Of a stretch of 52,472 nt of DNA, positions 32,163 through 41,437 are shown piece by piece. Position numbers and translations under genes: made by a program. A model generated the notes under the pieces. It was not told the origin of the DNA, ran no database searches, and saw only the letters and a program-made list of their open reading frames with translations. Every line of letters starts with the position of its first letter. Within the stretch, counting starts at the first letter, position 1. The DNA is from Alphaproteobacteria bacterium UBA6187 (GTDB lineage: Bacteria > Pseudomonadota > Alphaproteobacteria > Rickettsiales > UBA6187), in the NCBI GenBank assembly GCA_002422795.1, contig DITJ01000092.1, positions 47,856 through 100,327 on the forward strand, written 5' to 3'.

Positions 32163-33416
32163 AATCTTCCTGAACACAACTGAAGCGTTTGTTCCACCAA
32201 AACCAAATGAATTTGAAAGCGCAACTTTCACTTTCTTTTCTTTTGCTTTAAGTGCTACAAAATCAATATCGCATCCTTCGTCAGGATTTTCAAGGTTTAA
32301 TGTTGGTGGCAATATATCATTTTGAATTGCAAGTATTGCAAATATCGCTTCAACACCGCCAGCAGCGCCAAGAAGATGGCCTATGGAAGATTTTGTGGAA
32401 GACATTGATATTTTATCAAGGTTATTTGCAAATAATCTTTTTACAGCAGCAAGCTCAATTAAATCACCAACAGGTGTTGATGTGCCGTGGGCATTGATAT
32501 AATCAACATCCTCAGGATTTAATTTTGCGTGTCCCAGAGCCATTTTCATTGCCCTGTATCCGCCTTCACCATCAGCTGGCGGGGTGGTTATATGATGGGC
32601 ATCGCCTGAAAGGCCATAGCCAAGAATTTCTGCATAAATTTTAGCACCACGTTTTTTAGCGTGCTCATATTCTTCCAGCACAACAACGCCAGCACCTTCC
32701 CCCATAACGAAACCATCACGGCCTTTATCCCAAGGGCGGGAAGCAAGCTCAGGAGTATCATTATATGAAGTGGAAAGGGCGCGTGCAGCTGCAAAACCAG
32801 CAATACCGATAGGGCATAGCGCACATTCCGCGCCACCTGCTACCATAATATCCGCATCACCATACTGGATGAACCTTGAGGCATCACCAATAGAGTGTGC
32901 ACCGGTAGAACATGCAGTTACAACAGCATGGTTAGGGCCTTTAAAGCCGTATTTAATAGAAACCTGACCGGAAATAAGATTTATAAGGCTACCAGGAATA
33001 AAGAACGGGCTTAATTTTCTAGGGCCTTCTTCGTGTATTAGAATTGAATCACGCTCAATAGAAGGCAAGCCACCTATACCAGAGCCGATACTTACACCTG
33101 TACGGTATCTTTGCTCTTCAGTTTCCGGCTTCCATCCTGAATCTTCAATTGCCTGCATGGCAGCGTGCATACCATAAAGAATGAATGTATCCACCCTTCT
33201 TTGGTCTTTTTTGCCCATACATAAATCAGGGTTAAATTCCCCTTCGCCTTCACCCCAGGTAACTTGACCTGCGATTTTAGCTGGAAGATCGGAAATATCG
33301 AATTTATCGATCCTCCTTACACCTGATTTACCCGCAAGCAAACGGCTCCAAGTAAGTGGGGCACTACTTGCAAGCGGGGTAACAAGACCTATACCTGTAA
33401 CAACAACACGTCTCAT
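32160..33416 (-). CDS. fabF: Beta-ketoacyl-ACP synthase II
   Basis: The elongating condensing enzyme of fatty-acid synthesis. It has 418 aa with the nucleophilic cysteine in VVTACSTGAH and the two catalytic histidines in NAHGTSTPVGD and SSIGHLLGAAG, plus the NSFGFGGTN end motif. It lies between acpP and mltG. A 163-bp gap before it holds only a short hairpin near 33547. Confidence 0.97.
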   Translation of the reverse strand: MRRVVVTGIGLVTPLASSAPLTWSRLLAGKSGVRRIDKFDISDLPAKIAGQVTWGEGEGEFNPDLCMGKKDQRRVDTFILYGMHAAMQAIEDSGWKPETEEQRYRTGVSIGSGIGGLPSIERDSILIHEEGPRKLSPFFIPGSLINLISGQVSIKYGFKGPNHAVVTACSTGAHSIGDASRFIQYGDADIMVAGGAECALCPIGIAGFAAARALSTSYNDTPELASRPWDKGRDGFVMGEGAGVVVLEEYEHAKKRGAKIYAEILGYGLSGDAHHITTPPADGEGGYRAMKMALGHAKLNPEDVDYINAHGTSTPVGDLIELAAVKRLFANNLDKISMSSTKSSIGHLLGAAGGVEAIFAILAIQNDILPPTLNLENPDEGCDIDFVALKAKEKKVKVALSNSFGFGGTNASVVFRKI

Positions 33417-33579
33417 GATGGCAGCTTTCTACTTAAATATAAGAAAAATCATTAATACCAATTCCACATCTTCGCCGAATATTATCATGCACCAGCTTTA
33501 GAAAATTCACGCAGAAATTACGATATTTTTTTCTAGCCTTGCACTCCAGGTTCGGTTTCAATCTGGAATCAATATAAAA

Positions 33580-33822
33580 CTATGCAGCTTTTGCAGCAGA
33601 TTTAATGAACTTTACAGCATCTTGTACGGTAACGATTTTTTCTGCTTCTTCATCAGGAATTTCACAGCCAAATTCTTCTTCGAAAGCCATAACCAATTCA
33701 ACCTGGTCTAGGCTATCTGCGCCAAGGTCGTCAATGAAACTAGAGTTAGGGGCAATTTTACCCTCATCAACATCCAGGTGTTCAGCCACGATTTTCTTTA
33801 CCTTGTTTTCGATATCGCTCAT
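33580..33822 (-). CDS. acpP: Acyl carrier protein
   Basis: An 80-aa acidic carrier protein. The phosphopantetheine serine lies in GADSLDQVELVMAFEEEF. Order and direction (fabG, acpP, fabF) are the usual ones. Confidence 0.98.
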   Translation of the reverse strand: MSDIENKVKKIVAEHLDVDEGKIAPNSSFIDDLGADSLDQVELVMAFEEEFGCEIPDEEAEKIVTVQDAVKFIKSAAKAA

Positions 33823-34030
33823 AGTAACAATCCACTTTTGGTTTAAACAAAATTTAAGAGCATAATATTTGTAAATTCTTATGAGTCAATAGTTTTCAGG
33901 TGCCAGAAATCAGCAGTTGGGTTCTAGGAAACTCACCACCCTTATAAAAGATTATAAATCAACTGATTAACAAAGTTGCACAAAGATAAAAAATGCCACC
34001 AAAAACCTGAAATCTGCCGCCCCAAATCCC

Positions 34031-34768
34031 TTAAACCATAACCATTCCGCCATTTACATGTATTGTCTGGCCTGTAATATAGCCCGCCTCATCACTTGCA
34101 AGGAAGGCTGCCGTTGCTGCTATATCCTCTGGAAGGCCGAATTTACCACTTGGAATTGTACTGGTAATCTTACCCTGTTGCACTTCATTTAAGGCATCAG
34201 TCATTGCGGTTTTTATAAAACCGGGTGCAATACAATTAATTGTAATGCCGCGTGTTGCACATTCCGATGCAATAGATTTGCTCATACCGATAAGCCCGGC
34301 TTTTGATGCTGCATAATTTGCCTGCCCCGGGTTTCCTGTAACGCCTACTACGGAAGTTATATTAATAATACGCCCCCATTTTTTCTTCATCATCTTTTTA
34401 AATGCCGCCTTATTAAGTACGAAAGATGAGGTAAGGTTCGTATTTATTACATCATTCCATTCTTCATCTTTCATGCGCAATGCCAGGTTATCTTTCGTTA
34501 TACCGGCATTACAAACCAATATATCAACTCCGCCTGATAGCTCTTCTGCTTTATCAAGCAGCGATTCCAACTGTGCTTTATCAGAAAGATCCGCAACCAG
34601 TGCATAAGCACGACTGCCAAGCTCTGCTACCAAAGCTTGCAAAGCCTCTTCTTTCCTGCCAGTTACAACAACACTTGCACCCTGCTTATGCAAAGCCTTG
34701 GCTATAGCCCCTCCAATTCCACCTGTTGCACCTGTTACCAGTGCAGTCTTTCCTGTTAAATCAAACAT
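34031..34768 (-). CDS. fabG: 3-oxoacyl-ACP reductase
   Basis: The NADPH-dependent ketoreductase of fatty-acid elongation. It has 245 aa: cofactor motif TGATGGIGGAIA, NAGIT, the catalytic serine in INITSVVG and the YAASKAG tyrosine-lysine pair, ending GQTIHVNGGMVMV. It is separated from acpP by about 200 bp that include a weak CAGG-type repeat, and from fabD by a frameshifted gene. Confidence 0.97.
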   Translation of the reverse strand: MFDLTGKTALVTGATGGIGGAIAKALHKQGASVVVTGRKEEALQALVAELGSRAYALVADLSDKAQLESLLDKAEELSGGVDILVCNAGITKDNLALRMKDEEWNDVINTNLTSSFVLNKAAFKKMMKKKWGRIINITSVVGVTGNPGQANYAASKAGLIGMSKSIASECATRGITINCIAPGFIKTAMTDALNEVQQGKITSTIPSGKFGLPEDIAATAAFLASDEAGYITGQTIHVNGGMVMV

Positions 34769-34847
34769 TATTTTCCTCGTTTATGGTTTATTATTATTTA
34801 TGAATTATTATAGCACTAACTTATAGAGTTTTTATTTCTATAGCAGG

Positions 34848-35470
34848 CTATTCAGTTTTAACTACCCCGATTACTTCAATAGGATATCCGGCTAAAATTT
34901 CCATTTTAGGGTTTTGTGATTTTTCCCCAGACCAGTATCTACAAGCAAAATTTAATATATCAGGTAAATTGGCCCCGCTTCTTAGCAACATCATATCCGC
35001 CTCAAAGAAGTTTAACGCGCTTACCTTATAAATAGACATTTTGGAACCATGGTAATCTTTTTGCTCATTTTTAAATGAAACAGCCTCATCTAAGCTTTTC
35101 CACACAAACATGGATTGAAACCTTGAAGGTCTATCGGGAAACTCACTTTTTCTTACCAGCTCAAATATCAAATTGATAATATGTGAGGACATAGCAACAC
35201 ATTTATCTCCATACAAATCTGAATTAAAACTTACTAAACCGCTATTAAAATTAAATGGTATGGCTAATATATCCTTTAACCTCACCACTGGCTCGGTGGA
35301 TAAATTATAATCATTAAATTTTTCAAAGCAGCGGTCATTCCCCATATAAGCCCTGCCGTGATTAGTTAGCCCACCCGGAAAGAACCTCTCAACAGCAGCA
35401 TATCACCCGGAAATAAATTATGGGTTCCGGGTGATAATGTGCCGAGCCTATCCACATGATAAAATTCCAT
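34848..35470 (-). pseudogene. DUF2441-like gene inside the fab operon, frameshifted
   Basis: A 498-bp frame (34848-35345) lacks its true start. Upstream in another frame, an ATG at 35470 with an AAGGA ribosome site encodes MEFYHVDRLGTLSPGTHNLF and continues to RGSFRVG before a stop. One extra G in the run at 35370-35372 would join it to LTNHGRAYMGNDRCFEKFND and give about 207 aa. FYHVDR at the start, PDRPSRFQSMFVWKSLDEAV in the middle and MSIYKV after it match my recollection of DUF2441 proteins, which have no established function. It lies between fabD and fabG, which are normally adjacent, so it is an insertion into the operon. Confidence 0.6.
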
Positions 35471-35489
35471 AAATTCCTTAGCAGATTTA

Positions 35490-36431
35490 TTACAGGCTAT
35501 TTAAAAAACTCTCCACATCCGCCGGAGTCTGAATAGAAACCGTTTCAACTTCAGCCTCAATCCTTTTCACAAGGCCGCTAAGCACTTTGCCCGCGCCAAT
35601 TTCAATAATGCGGCCAACACCTTTATTCTTAAGTTCCGTAACGCTTTCACGCCACCTTACCATGCCCGTAACCTGCTTTACCAATAGATCCCTTATTTCA
35701 TCAGGGTTAAGGACTTCCTGCGCGGTTACATTGGCAATCAGCGGAACTTTCGGCGCATATACCTTAACTTCTGCAAGTGCTTCTTGCATTGCTATTGCAG
35801 CAGGCTGCATTAGGGTCGAATGGAATGGCGCACTTACCGGAAGTTTCACGGCACGTTTCACACCAAACTGGCTGGCTGATGCCACCGCTTTATCAATCGC
35901 CGCCATAACCCCGCTTATAACTACCTGACCGCCACCATTATCATTTGCAGCCTGGCAAGCACCTTCACTTGACGCAAACTTGGCAATTTCCGCAGCTTTT
36001 TCAAAATCAACACCCAATAATGCCGCCATACCGCCCTGGCCTGCCGGAACAGCCTGGATCATGGCATTGCCGCGAATGCGGAGTAATCTTGCCGTATCGG
36101 CTATGGAAATACTCCCTGCCGCACATAATGCACTATATTCACCAAGAGAATGGCCAGCTACATAAGAGCATAAATCCGCAATCTGTTTGCCGCTTTCTTT
36201 TTCAATAACCTTCTGTATAGCTATGGAAACCGCCATTAATGCAGGCTGGGTATTTTGCGTAAGGGTTAAATCTTCAATTGGCCCTTCAAAAATTAATTTT
36301 GATAATTTTTCGTTCAAAGCATCGTCAATTTCTGCAAAAATATCCCTTGCAACCTGGAATGAATCGAAGATTTCCTTCCCCATTCCTACGAATTGCGAAC
36401 CCTGGCCTGGGTAAACTAAAGCTTTTTTCAT
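35490..36431 (-). CDS. fabD: Malonyl-CoA:ACP transacylase
   Basis: Loads malonyl groups onto ACP. It has 313 aa: the N-terminal PGQGSQFVGMG, the nucleophile serine in GHSLGEYSAL and the catalytic histidine in APFHSTLM. It is the first gene of the fab cluster. Its stop lies 19 bp before the start of the frameshifted DUF2441-like gene. Confidence 0.97.
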   Translation of the reverse strand: MKKALVYPGQGSQFVGMGKEIFDSFQVARDIFAEIDDALNEKLSKLIFEGPIEDLTLTQNTQPALMAVSIAIQKVIEKESGKQIADLCSYVAGHSLGEYSALCAAGSISIADTARLLRIRGNAMIQAVPAGQGGMAALLGVDFEKAAEIAKFASSEGACQAANDNGGGQVVISGVMAAIDKAVASASQFGVKRAVKLPVSAPFHSTLMQPAAIAMQEALAEVKVYAPKVPLIANVTAQEVLNPDEIRDLLVKQVTGMVRWRESVTELKNKGVGRIIEIGAGKVLSGLVKRIEAEVETVSIQTPADVESFLNSL

Positions 36432-36519
36432 TTCTTTTATGTACTCCTGTTGAAAATTATCCAGATTAGCTATAGTATATTTAATATAATTTTCAAACCT
36501 TAAGTTAAACTCAATTTAA

Positions 36520-38508
36520 ATGTATATTTTAAAACACAGCTTCACGATAACTGCCCTGGTTATCATACTTATGTTTCCTGCTTTTTTTGCGCAAGGTTAT
36601 GAATATAAAATATCGGCAGGTGATAAGGCCATATTAAAAAGTTCATATGCCAAGGCAAAGCAGGGCCAGATTGATTTAGCCTTAAAAGATGCTACCCGCG
36701 CGAGCGACAAGATAGTTATAAAAATTATTAAATGGATAGGCTATACGGATGGCCATGCCGGAGGTGGTTTTTCTGAAATAGTGAGCTTCATGGAGAAAAA
36801 CCCTGACTGGCCAAACATGAAAATATTGAAGAACAAGGCTGAGTTATCGCTAACAGGTAATGAATCTGCAAAAGACGTTATAAAATATTTTACCGCCAAC
36901 CCGCCAGTTACAGGCTATGGCATGTGGATGCTGGCTCGGGCTAAAACGGAAACCGGCTCTGGCGTTAAAGAAGCTATAGCCCTTTTAAAACAGGCGTGGC
37001 AACAGGGCGATTTCAGCCGCGATACGGAAGAAAATTTTTTAAATGATAATAGGAATATATTAACGCCAGAAGACCATTATCAACGTGTGGACAGGTTGCT
37101 ATGGGAAGGTAATGAAGATGGGGCAAAGCGCCTTTATCCATTACTTAGTGCCAATCATAAAAAAATTGTACACGCACGGCTTGAAATTATGAAAGGAAAT
37201 AGCAGCGCCATTGCTAAATTGCCCGAAAATTTGCGTAATAACCCCGGGATTATATATGAGCAGTTAAAAATACTAAATGAAAAAGAAAATTATGGACGCA
37301 TGTACCAGATTCTTTCTGCCCAGAACGGAAAAATGCCTTCACAAGCAAAATTATGGAAGATTAAGAACCGCCTGGTACGTGAATTACTAGACGAAAATAA
37401 AATCAAAGAAGCCTATAATATCGCCAAAAATCACGGCAATGAAGCAGGCGGCAGTGATTATCCTGAAGCTGAGTGGCTGGCAGGATGGATATCGCTTCGC
37501 TATCTTAACAACCCACAGGAAGCCTATAAACATTTTTACAATATGTATAACCAGGTAAAATACCCGGTAAGTCTTTCCAGGGCTGCTTATTGGGCTGGCA
37601 GGGCGGCTGAATCCAACCGCAATGCAGATATTGCACAAAACTGGTATGAAGTTGCATCTGAATATACTACGAGTTTTTATGGTCAGTTGGCATATTTTAA
37701 AGTAAATGGCAAATCCGCAAAACTTCCTTTACCGAAAAACCCTGAGATGGGCTTGCTACCTGAGAATATAAAAAAGGTGCGTGAGATGCTTATGGCCGCT
37801 TATGCAATGGAAGCCATCGGGCAAAGCGGGCAAGCGGAAAGATTTATCAAAGCCGCCATAAACTCTGTCAATACACCATCTGAAATGGCTTATATAGGCG
37901 AATTTGGCCTTAAAATCGGCAGGACAAATTTTGCGGTAGTGGCAGGAAAAGAAGCTCTTTCAAAAGGTGTTGCTATTGTAAGCCATGGCTGGCCGCAAAC
38001 AAAGCATATGCCAAAATCAATAGGCGTGGAAAAACCTTTGGCACTGGGTGTTATAAGGCAGGAAAGTGTATTTAATCCTAATGTTATGAGCTCTGCAAAA
38101 GCGATGGGTTTAATGCAGCTAATTCCGGCAACTGCTTCCAGGATGTCTAAAAACCTTGGCATTCCATATAAGCAAAATAATTTATTATCAAACCCAACTT
38201 ATAACATCACCCTTGGCAGCCATTATCTTGATACACTTATAAACCAGTTTGATGGCTCTTATATACTTGCAATCGCATCTTATAATGCAGGCCCCGGAAA
38301 CGCCAGGAAATGGATTAAGAAATATAACGACCCGCGCGAGATGGATAACACCTATGATGTTATAGACTGGCTGGAATCCATACCTTTTGGCGAAACCAGA
38401 AATTATGTGCAAAGGGTGCTTGAAAATATCCAGGTATATAGAAGTGAGCTAAACAGCACAATTACACTGGAAAAAGATTTGATGAGGGGAAGCGGAAAAA
38501 GTTCGTAG
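36520..38508 (+). CDS. slt: Soluble lytic murein transglycosylase (Slt70-like)
   Basis: Cleaves peptidoglycan between MurNAc and GlcNAc with formation of anhydroMurNAc. It has 662 aa with an N-terminal signal peptide (about residues 1-26), a long alpha-superhelical region (about 40-470) and a C-terminal SLT domain. The catalytic glutamate is in GVIRQESVFNP (Glu515), followed by SAKAMGLMQLIPATA and ASYNAGPGNARKW. The last codons and the stop lie inside the left repeat arm of the following element, so the C-terminus (SGKSS) is partly repeat-derived. Confidence 0.95.
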   Translation: MYILKHSFTITALVIILMFPAFFAQGYEYKISAGDKAILKSSYAKAKQGQIDLALKDATRASDKIVIKIIKWIGYTDGHAGGGFSEIVSFMEKNPDWPNMKILKNKAELSLTGNESAKDVIKYFTANPPVTGYGMWMLARAKTETGSGVKEAIALLKQAWQQGDFSRDTEENFLNDNRNILTPEDHYQRVDRLLWEGNEDGAKRLYPLLSANHKKIVHARLEIMKGNSSAIAKLPENLRNNPGIIYEQLKILNEKENYGRMYQILSAQNGKMPSQAKLWKIKNRLVRELLDENKIKEAYNIAKNHGNEAGGSDYPEAEWLAGWISLRYLNNPQEAYKHFYNMYNQVKYPVSLSRAAYWAGRAAESNRNADIAQNWYEVASEYTTSFYGQLAYFKVNGKSAKLPLPKNPEMGLLPENIKKVREMLMAAYAMEAIGQSGQAERFIKAAINSVNTPSEMAYIGEFGLKIGRTNFAVVAGKEALSKGVAIVSHGWPQTKHMPKSIGVEKPLALGVIRQESVFNPNVMSSAKAMGLMQLIPATASRMSKNLGIPYKQNNLLSNPTYNITLGSHYLDTLINQFDGSYILAIASYNAGPGNARKWIKKYNDPREMDNTYDVIDWLESIPFGETRNYVQRVLENIQVYRSELNSTITLEKDLMRGSGKSS

Positions 38509-38537
38509 TTTGTGGTTTGTAGTTCGTAGTTTATGGG
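38501..38537. repeat. Left repeat arm of the bIVR23S element
   Basis: Degenerate tandem units of the type GTTCGTAGTTTGTGGTTTG. The arm includes the slt stop codon (38506-38508) and the ATG at 38533. It is inverted relative to the arm at 38909-38952. Confidence 0.75.
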
Positions 38538-38907
38538 TTTTAGCATGACTGTAAAAGGTTTTAAGGGTTTGCTGGTATGGCAGCACGCTGTAGATTTAAG
38601 TGGTTCAATATATAGTATTACTAAAAACTTTCCAAAAGATGAATTATTTGGATTAACCAGTCAAATGAGAAGGTGTTCTGTTTCAGTAGCATCAAATATT
38701 GCAGAAGGTAGTAAGCGTAATACAAAAGGTGAATTTATACAATTTATAGGAATTGCTAAAGGTTCTCTTGCAGAGTTACAAACCCAGGCAATAATTGCGA
38801 ATAAAGCGGGGATACTTTCGCATGAAATTTTAGTAAATCTTGAACAAAATATAGAAATTATTTCACGTATGCTTGTACAATTACAGCGATCTTTAAAAGC
38901 AGAATAA
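38533..38907 (+). CDS. Four-helix-bundle protein (23S rRNA intervening-sequence family)
   Basis: A 124-aa member of the bIVR23S/S23 family, small helical proteins first found in insertions of 23S rRNA genes and forming pentamers. Signature segments are LLVWQHAVDLSGSIY, FPKDELFGLTSQMRR, SVASNIAEGS and KGSLAELQTQ. A start at 38545 fits the family better, because the first four residues are read from the repeat arm. It is flanked by inverted repeat arms, which suggests it moved here as a unit. Its biochemical role is not established. Confidence 0.9.
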   Translation: MGFSMTVKGFKGLLVWQHAVDLSGSIYSITKNFPKDELFGLTSQMRRCSVSVASNIAEGSKRNTKGEFIQFIGIAKGSLAELQTQAIIANKAGILSHEILVNLEQNIEIISRMLVQLQRSLKAE

Positions 38908-38908
38908 C

Positions 38909-38952
38909 CACAAACAATAAACTACAAACCATGAACCACGAACCACGAACTA
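38909..38952. repeat. Right repeat arm of the bIVR23S element
   Basis: Units such as AACCACAAAC, AACTACAAACC and GAACCACGAACCACGAAC mirror the left arm at 38501-38537. The arm supplies the queC start codon (38931) and its first six or so codons. Confidence 0.75.
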
Positions 38953-39620
38953 AAAAAGCAGTAATACTCCTCAGCGGCGGGCTCGATTCCACCACCGTAC
39001 TTGCCATTGCAAAGCAAGCTGGCTTTGAAGTTTATGCGCTGTCTTTCAAATATGGCCAGCGCCATGAAATTGAAATTATTGCCGCGCAAAATGTTGCAAA
39101 GTCCATGGGCGTTTCAGGTCATAAAATTGCTGAAATTGATTTAAGGATATTTGGCGGCTCCGCACTTACAGCGGATATTGACGTTCCGAAAGAGAGGCAT
39201 GTAAACCCCGCCCATATCCCTATAACTTACGTGCCTGCGCGCAACACAATCTTCCTTTCTTTTGCGCTGGCTTATGCAGAAACAATCGGGGCTTTTGATA
39301 TTTTTATAGGTGCAAATGCGATAGATTATAGCGGCTATCCTGATTGCCGCCCTGAATATATTCAGGCATTTGAAAATATGGCTAACCTTGCCACAGCCGC
39401 ATCAATTGAAGACAAAGGAAAATTCAAAATCCACACCCCACTTATTGAAATGAGCAAGGCCGATATTATTAAAACCGGATTAAGTTTAGGTGTTGATTAT
39501 TCTATTACAACAAGTTGCTACGACCCCTCACCCACTGGTACACCTTGCGGAAAATGCGATTCCTGCACACTCAGGCTAAAAGGATTTAAGGATAATGGGA
39601 TGGAAGACCCGGTGTTGTAA
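38931..39620 (+). CDS. queC: 7-cyano-7-deazaguanine (preQ0) synthase
   Basis: Makes preQ0 from carboxy-deazaguanine with ATP and ammonia for queuosine in tRNA. It has 229 aa: the ATP loop is SGGLDSTT, and YVPARNTIFLS and the zinc-binding cysteines in TSCYDPSPTGTPCGKCDSC are typical. The family normally starts at about KKAVILLSGG. Here the only usable ATG lies seven codons upstream, inside a repeat arm, with no visible ribosome site. The first residues (MNHEPRT) are therefore repeat-encoded. Confidence 0.96.
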   Translation: MNHEPRTKKAVILLSGGLDSTTVLAIAKQAGFEVYALSFKYGQRHEIEIIAAQNVAKSMGVSGHKIAEIDLRIFGGSALTADIDVPKERHVNPAHIPITYVPARNTIFLSFALAYAETIGAFDIFIGANAIDYSGYPDCRPEYIQAFENMANLATAASIEDKGKFKIHTPLIEMSKADIIKTGLSLGVDYSITTSCYDPSPTGTPCGKCDSCTLRLKGFKDNGMEDPVL

Positions 39621-39621
39621 A

Positions 39622-40068
39622 CTAAGACATATCCATAATCGCCGCAAGTATGCCAATATCCGCAGGCGGCATATCGAAATTATAAAGCTCGTTTTTCTTT
39701 ATCCATTTTAACTCCTGCCCCTCAAGCGGCGTTGGCGTTCCCAGCCATTTCCTGCATACAAATACATACATTATAAGATGGAAGTTTTCATAACGGTGCG
39801 AAACGAATGTAAGTGGGTACATACAAGATGGCGAAGTTTTTATTCCAAGCTCCTCCTGCAATTCGCGTGCAAGCGCTACTTCCGGCACTTCCGATTCATT
39901 TATTTTTCCGCCAGGAAATTCCCATAATCCTTCCATATCCTTTCCCTTTGGGCGCGTGGATATAAGTATCTTCCCTGCCGAATCCACCAGCACACCGCAT
40001 GACACATATTTAAACGGCATGGACACTCGCAGTTCCGGGCATTCATTGGTTGGGTCACATGCGGCCAT
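39622..40068 (-). CDS. mutT: Nudix hydrolase, MutT-like (8-oxo-dGTP diphosphatase)
   Basis: Removes oxidised dGTP from the nucleotide pool. It has 148 aa with a full Nudix box (GGKINESEVPEVALARELQEELGI, residues about 53-76). The N-terminal extension MAACDPTNECPELRVS is unusual. Convergent with queC with one base between stops. Confidence 0.88.
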   Translation of the reverse strand: MAACDPTNECPELRVSMPFKYVSCGVLVDSAGKILISTRPKGKDMEGLWEFPGGKINESEVPEVALARELQEELGIKTSPSCMYPLTFVSHRYENFHLIMYVFVCRKWLGTPTPLEGQELKWIKKNELYNFDMPPADIGILAAIMDMS

Positions 40069-40100
40069 AAGTTCTTCTCTGTTTTGTTACTCGGGATAAA

Positions 40101-40158
40101 AATATTTAAGATTTATGATTGAAGATATTTTAAATCTTAAATCTTAAATCTTAAATAA
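40101..40158. repeat. Short tandem and inverted AAATCTTA units
   Basis: Three direct AAATCTTA units (about 40132-40155) face AATATTTAAGATTTATGA (from 40101) in inverted orientation. They fill the gap between mutT and xseA. There are too few units, too short and without spacers, for a CRISPR. Confidence 0.6.
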
Positions 40159-40171
40159 CCACGGCAATATA

Positions 40172-41437
40172 TCACCCGAAAAAATCCCCCTGCCCTTCTT
40201 TAACAGGCTTCTTTTTAGCAGGTTTATTTTCCCCGCCTACAACAGCATCTATACTACCATCGGCAAATTCAACATTAATTCTGCCGTCTTCCACAGCGAG
40301 GGAAGATTTTATAACTTTGCCTTTGCTATCCCGAACAAGCGCAAAACCACGTTCTAAAACTCGCTTATAGTGATAGCTTTCCAACAATCTTCCTGCAACA
40401 TCTAAATGCTGCTGCTGGTGCCTTATTAAATTGCGGATAGAAGTTTCCATGCGCAGTAATATATTATCCAGCCTTTGCGCCTTTTCTTCGATAAACCGTT
40501 TGGGATCAGGGATCGCGCGCGCAAGGGCTTTTACCGTATTTTCATGGATTTCTATAAACCTGAACACACCACGCAAACTACGCTTTGCCAAATCATCCAC
40601 AAGTAATATCAGCTCAGATTTCACAGGCACAGCCATTTCCGCAGCTGCCGTTGGGGTAGGTGCGCGCAAATCCGCCACATAATCAAGTAAGGTAAAATCA
40701 GTTTCATGACCAACCGCAGAGATAATCGGTATATCGGAATCTACTGCCGCCCGCACCACCTCATCCTCATTAAACGCCCATAAATCCTCAACCGAGCCAC
40801 CACCGCGCGCCACTATCAGCACATCTGGCCTTGGCACATCACCATCTTTTTTAAGTTTATTAAAGCCGGAAATTGCAGCAGAAATCTGCCCTGCTGCCTT
40901 ATCGCCCTGCACCAGCACCGGCCATATAATAACTCGGGTGGGGAAACGGTCTGCAATGCGGTGCAATATATCCCTTATCACCGCCCCGGTTGGTGAGGTT
41001 ACCACGCCAATAACCCCAGACAAATATGGAAGTGATTTCTTTCTTGAAACATCAAACAGCCCTTCCGCCTCATATTGCTTTTTACGCTTTTCCAGCAAAG
41101 CCATTAACGCGCCCAGGCCAGCAGGTTCCATATTATCGATAATAAGCTGGTATTTAGATTGTCCGCCATAAGTAGTGATACTTCCCGTTGCCACCACCTC
41201 CAGACCATCTTCAGGTTTAAATTTAAACCGCATGGCAGTGCCTTTCCAACACACCGCGCCTAGCACTGAGTTCGCATCTTTCAAGTTAAGATATAAATGC
41301 CCGGAAGGCGCGCGCTTGAAACCAGATATTTCCCCGCGTATCCTAACAAACGGAAAAGCCCCCTCCACCGCCATTTTTATGTAGGAGGAAATTTCTGTGA
41401 CGGTAAATTCAGGATGCTGGGTAGTTGTTCCGCTCAT
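40172..41437 (-). CDS. xseA: Exodeoxyribonuclease VII large subunit
   Basis: The catalytic subunit of a single-strand DNA exonuclease. It has 421 aa: an N-terminal OB-fold (FVRIRGEISGFKRAPSGHLYLNLKD), the catalytic core with GVVTSPTGAVIRDILH and ARGGGSVEDLWAFNDE-like residues (ARGGGSVEDLWAFNEDEVVR), SAVGHETDFTL, a coiled region and a basic C-terminus. The small subunit gene xseB is not next to it. The parE remnant upstream ends with its stop one base before this start. Confidence 0.95.
   Translation of the reverse strand: MSGTTTQHPEFTVTEISSYIKMAVEGAFPFVRIRGEISGFKRAPSGHLYLNLKDANSVLGAVCWKGTAMRFKFKPEDGLEVVATGSITTYGGQSKYQLIIDNMEPAGLGALMALLEKRKKQYEAEGLFDVSRKKSLPYLSGVIGVVTSPTGAVIRDILHRIADRFPTRVIIWPVLVQGDKAAGQISAAISGFNKLKKDGDVPRPDVLIVARGGGSVEDLWAFNEDEVVRAAVDSDIPIISAVGHETDFTLLDYVADLRAPTPTAAAEMAVPVKSELILLVDDLAKRSLRGVFRFIEIHENTVKALARAIPDPKRFIEEKAQRLDNILLRMETSIRNLIRHQQQHLDVAGRLLESYHYKRVLERGFALVRDSKGKVIKSSLAVEDGRINVEFADGSIDAVVGGENKPAKKKPVKEGQGDFFG

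Noticed and set aside
35401..35435. Perfect 12-bp hairpin (TATCACCCGGAA/TTCCGGGTGATA) as a fabD terminator
   Set aside because: It lies inside the recovered N-terminal coding part of the DUF2441-like gene and has no T run, so it is more likely coincidental to the repeated SPG/PGD codons.
40101..40158. Possible CRISPR-like direct repeats
   Set aside because: Units are 8 bases, contiguous and few, with no spacers and no cas genes in the window.
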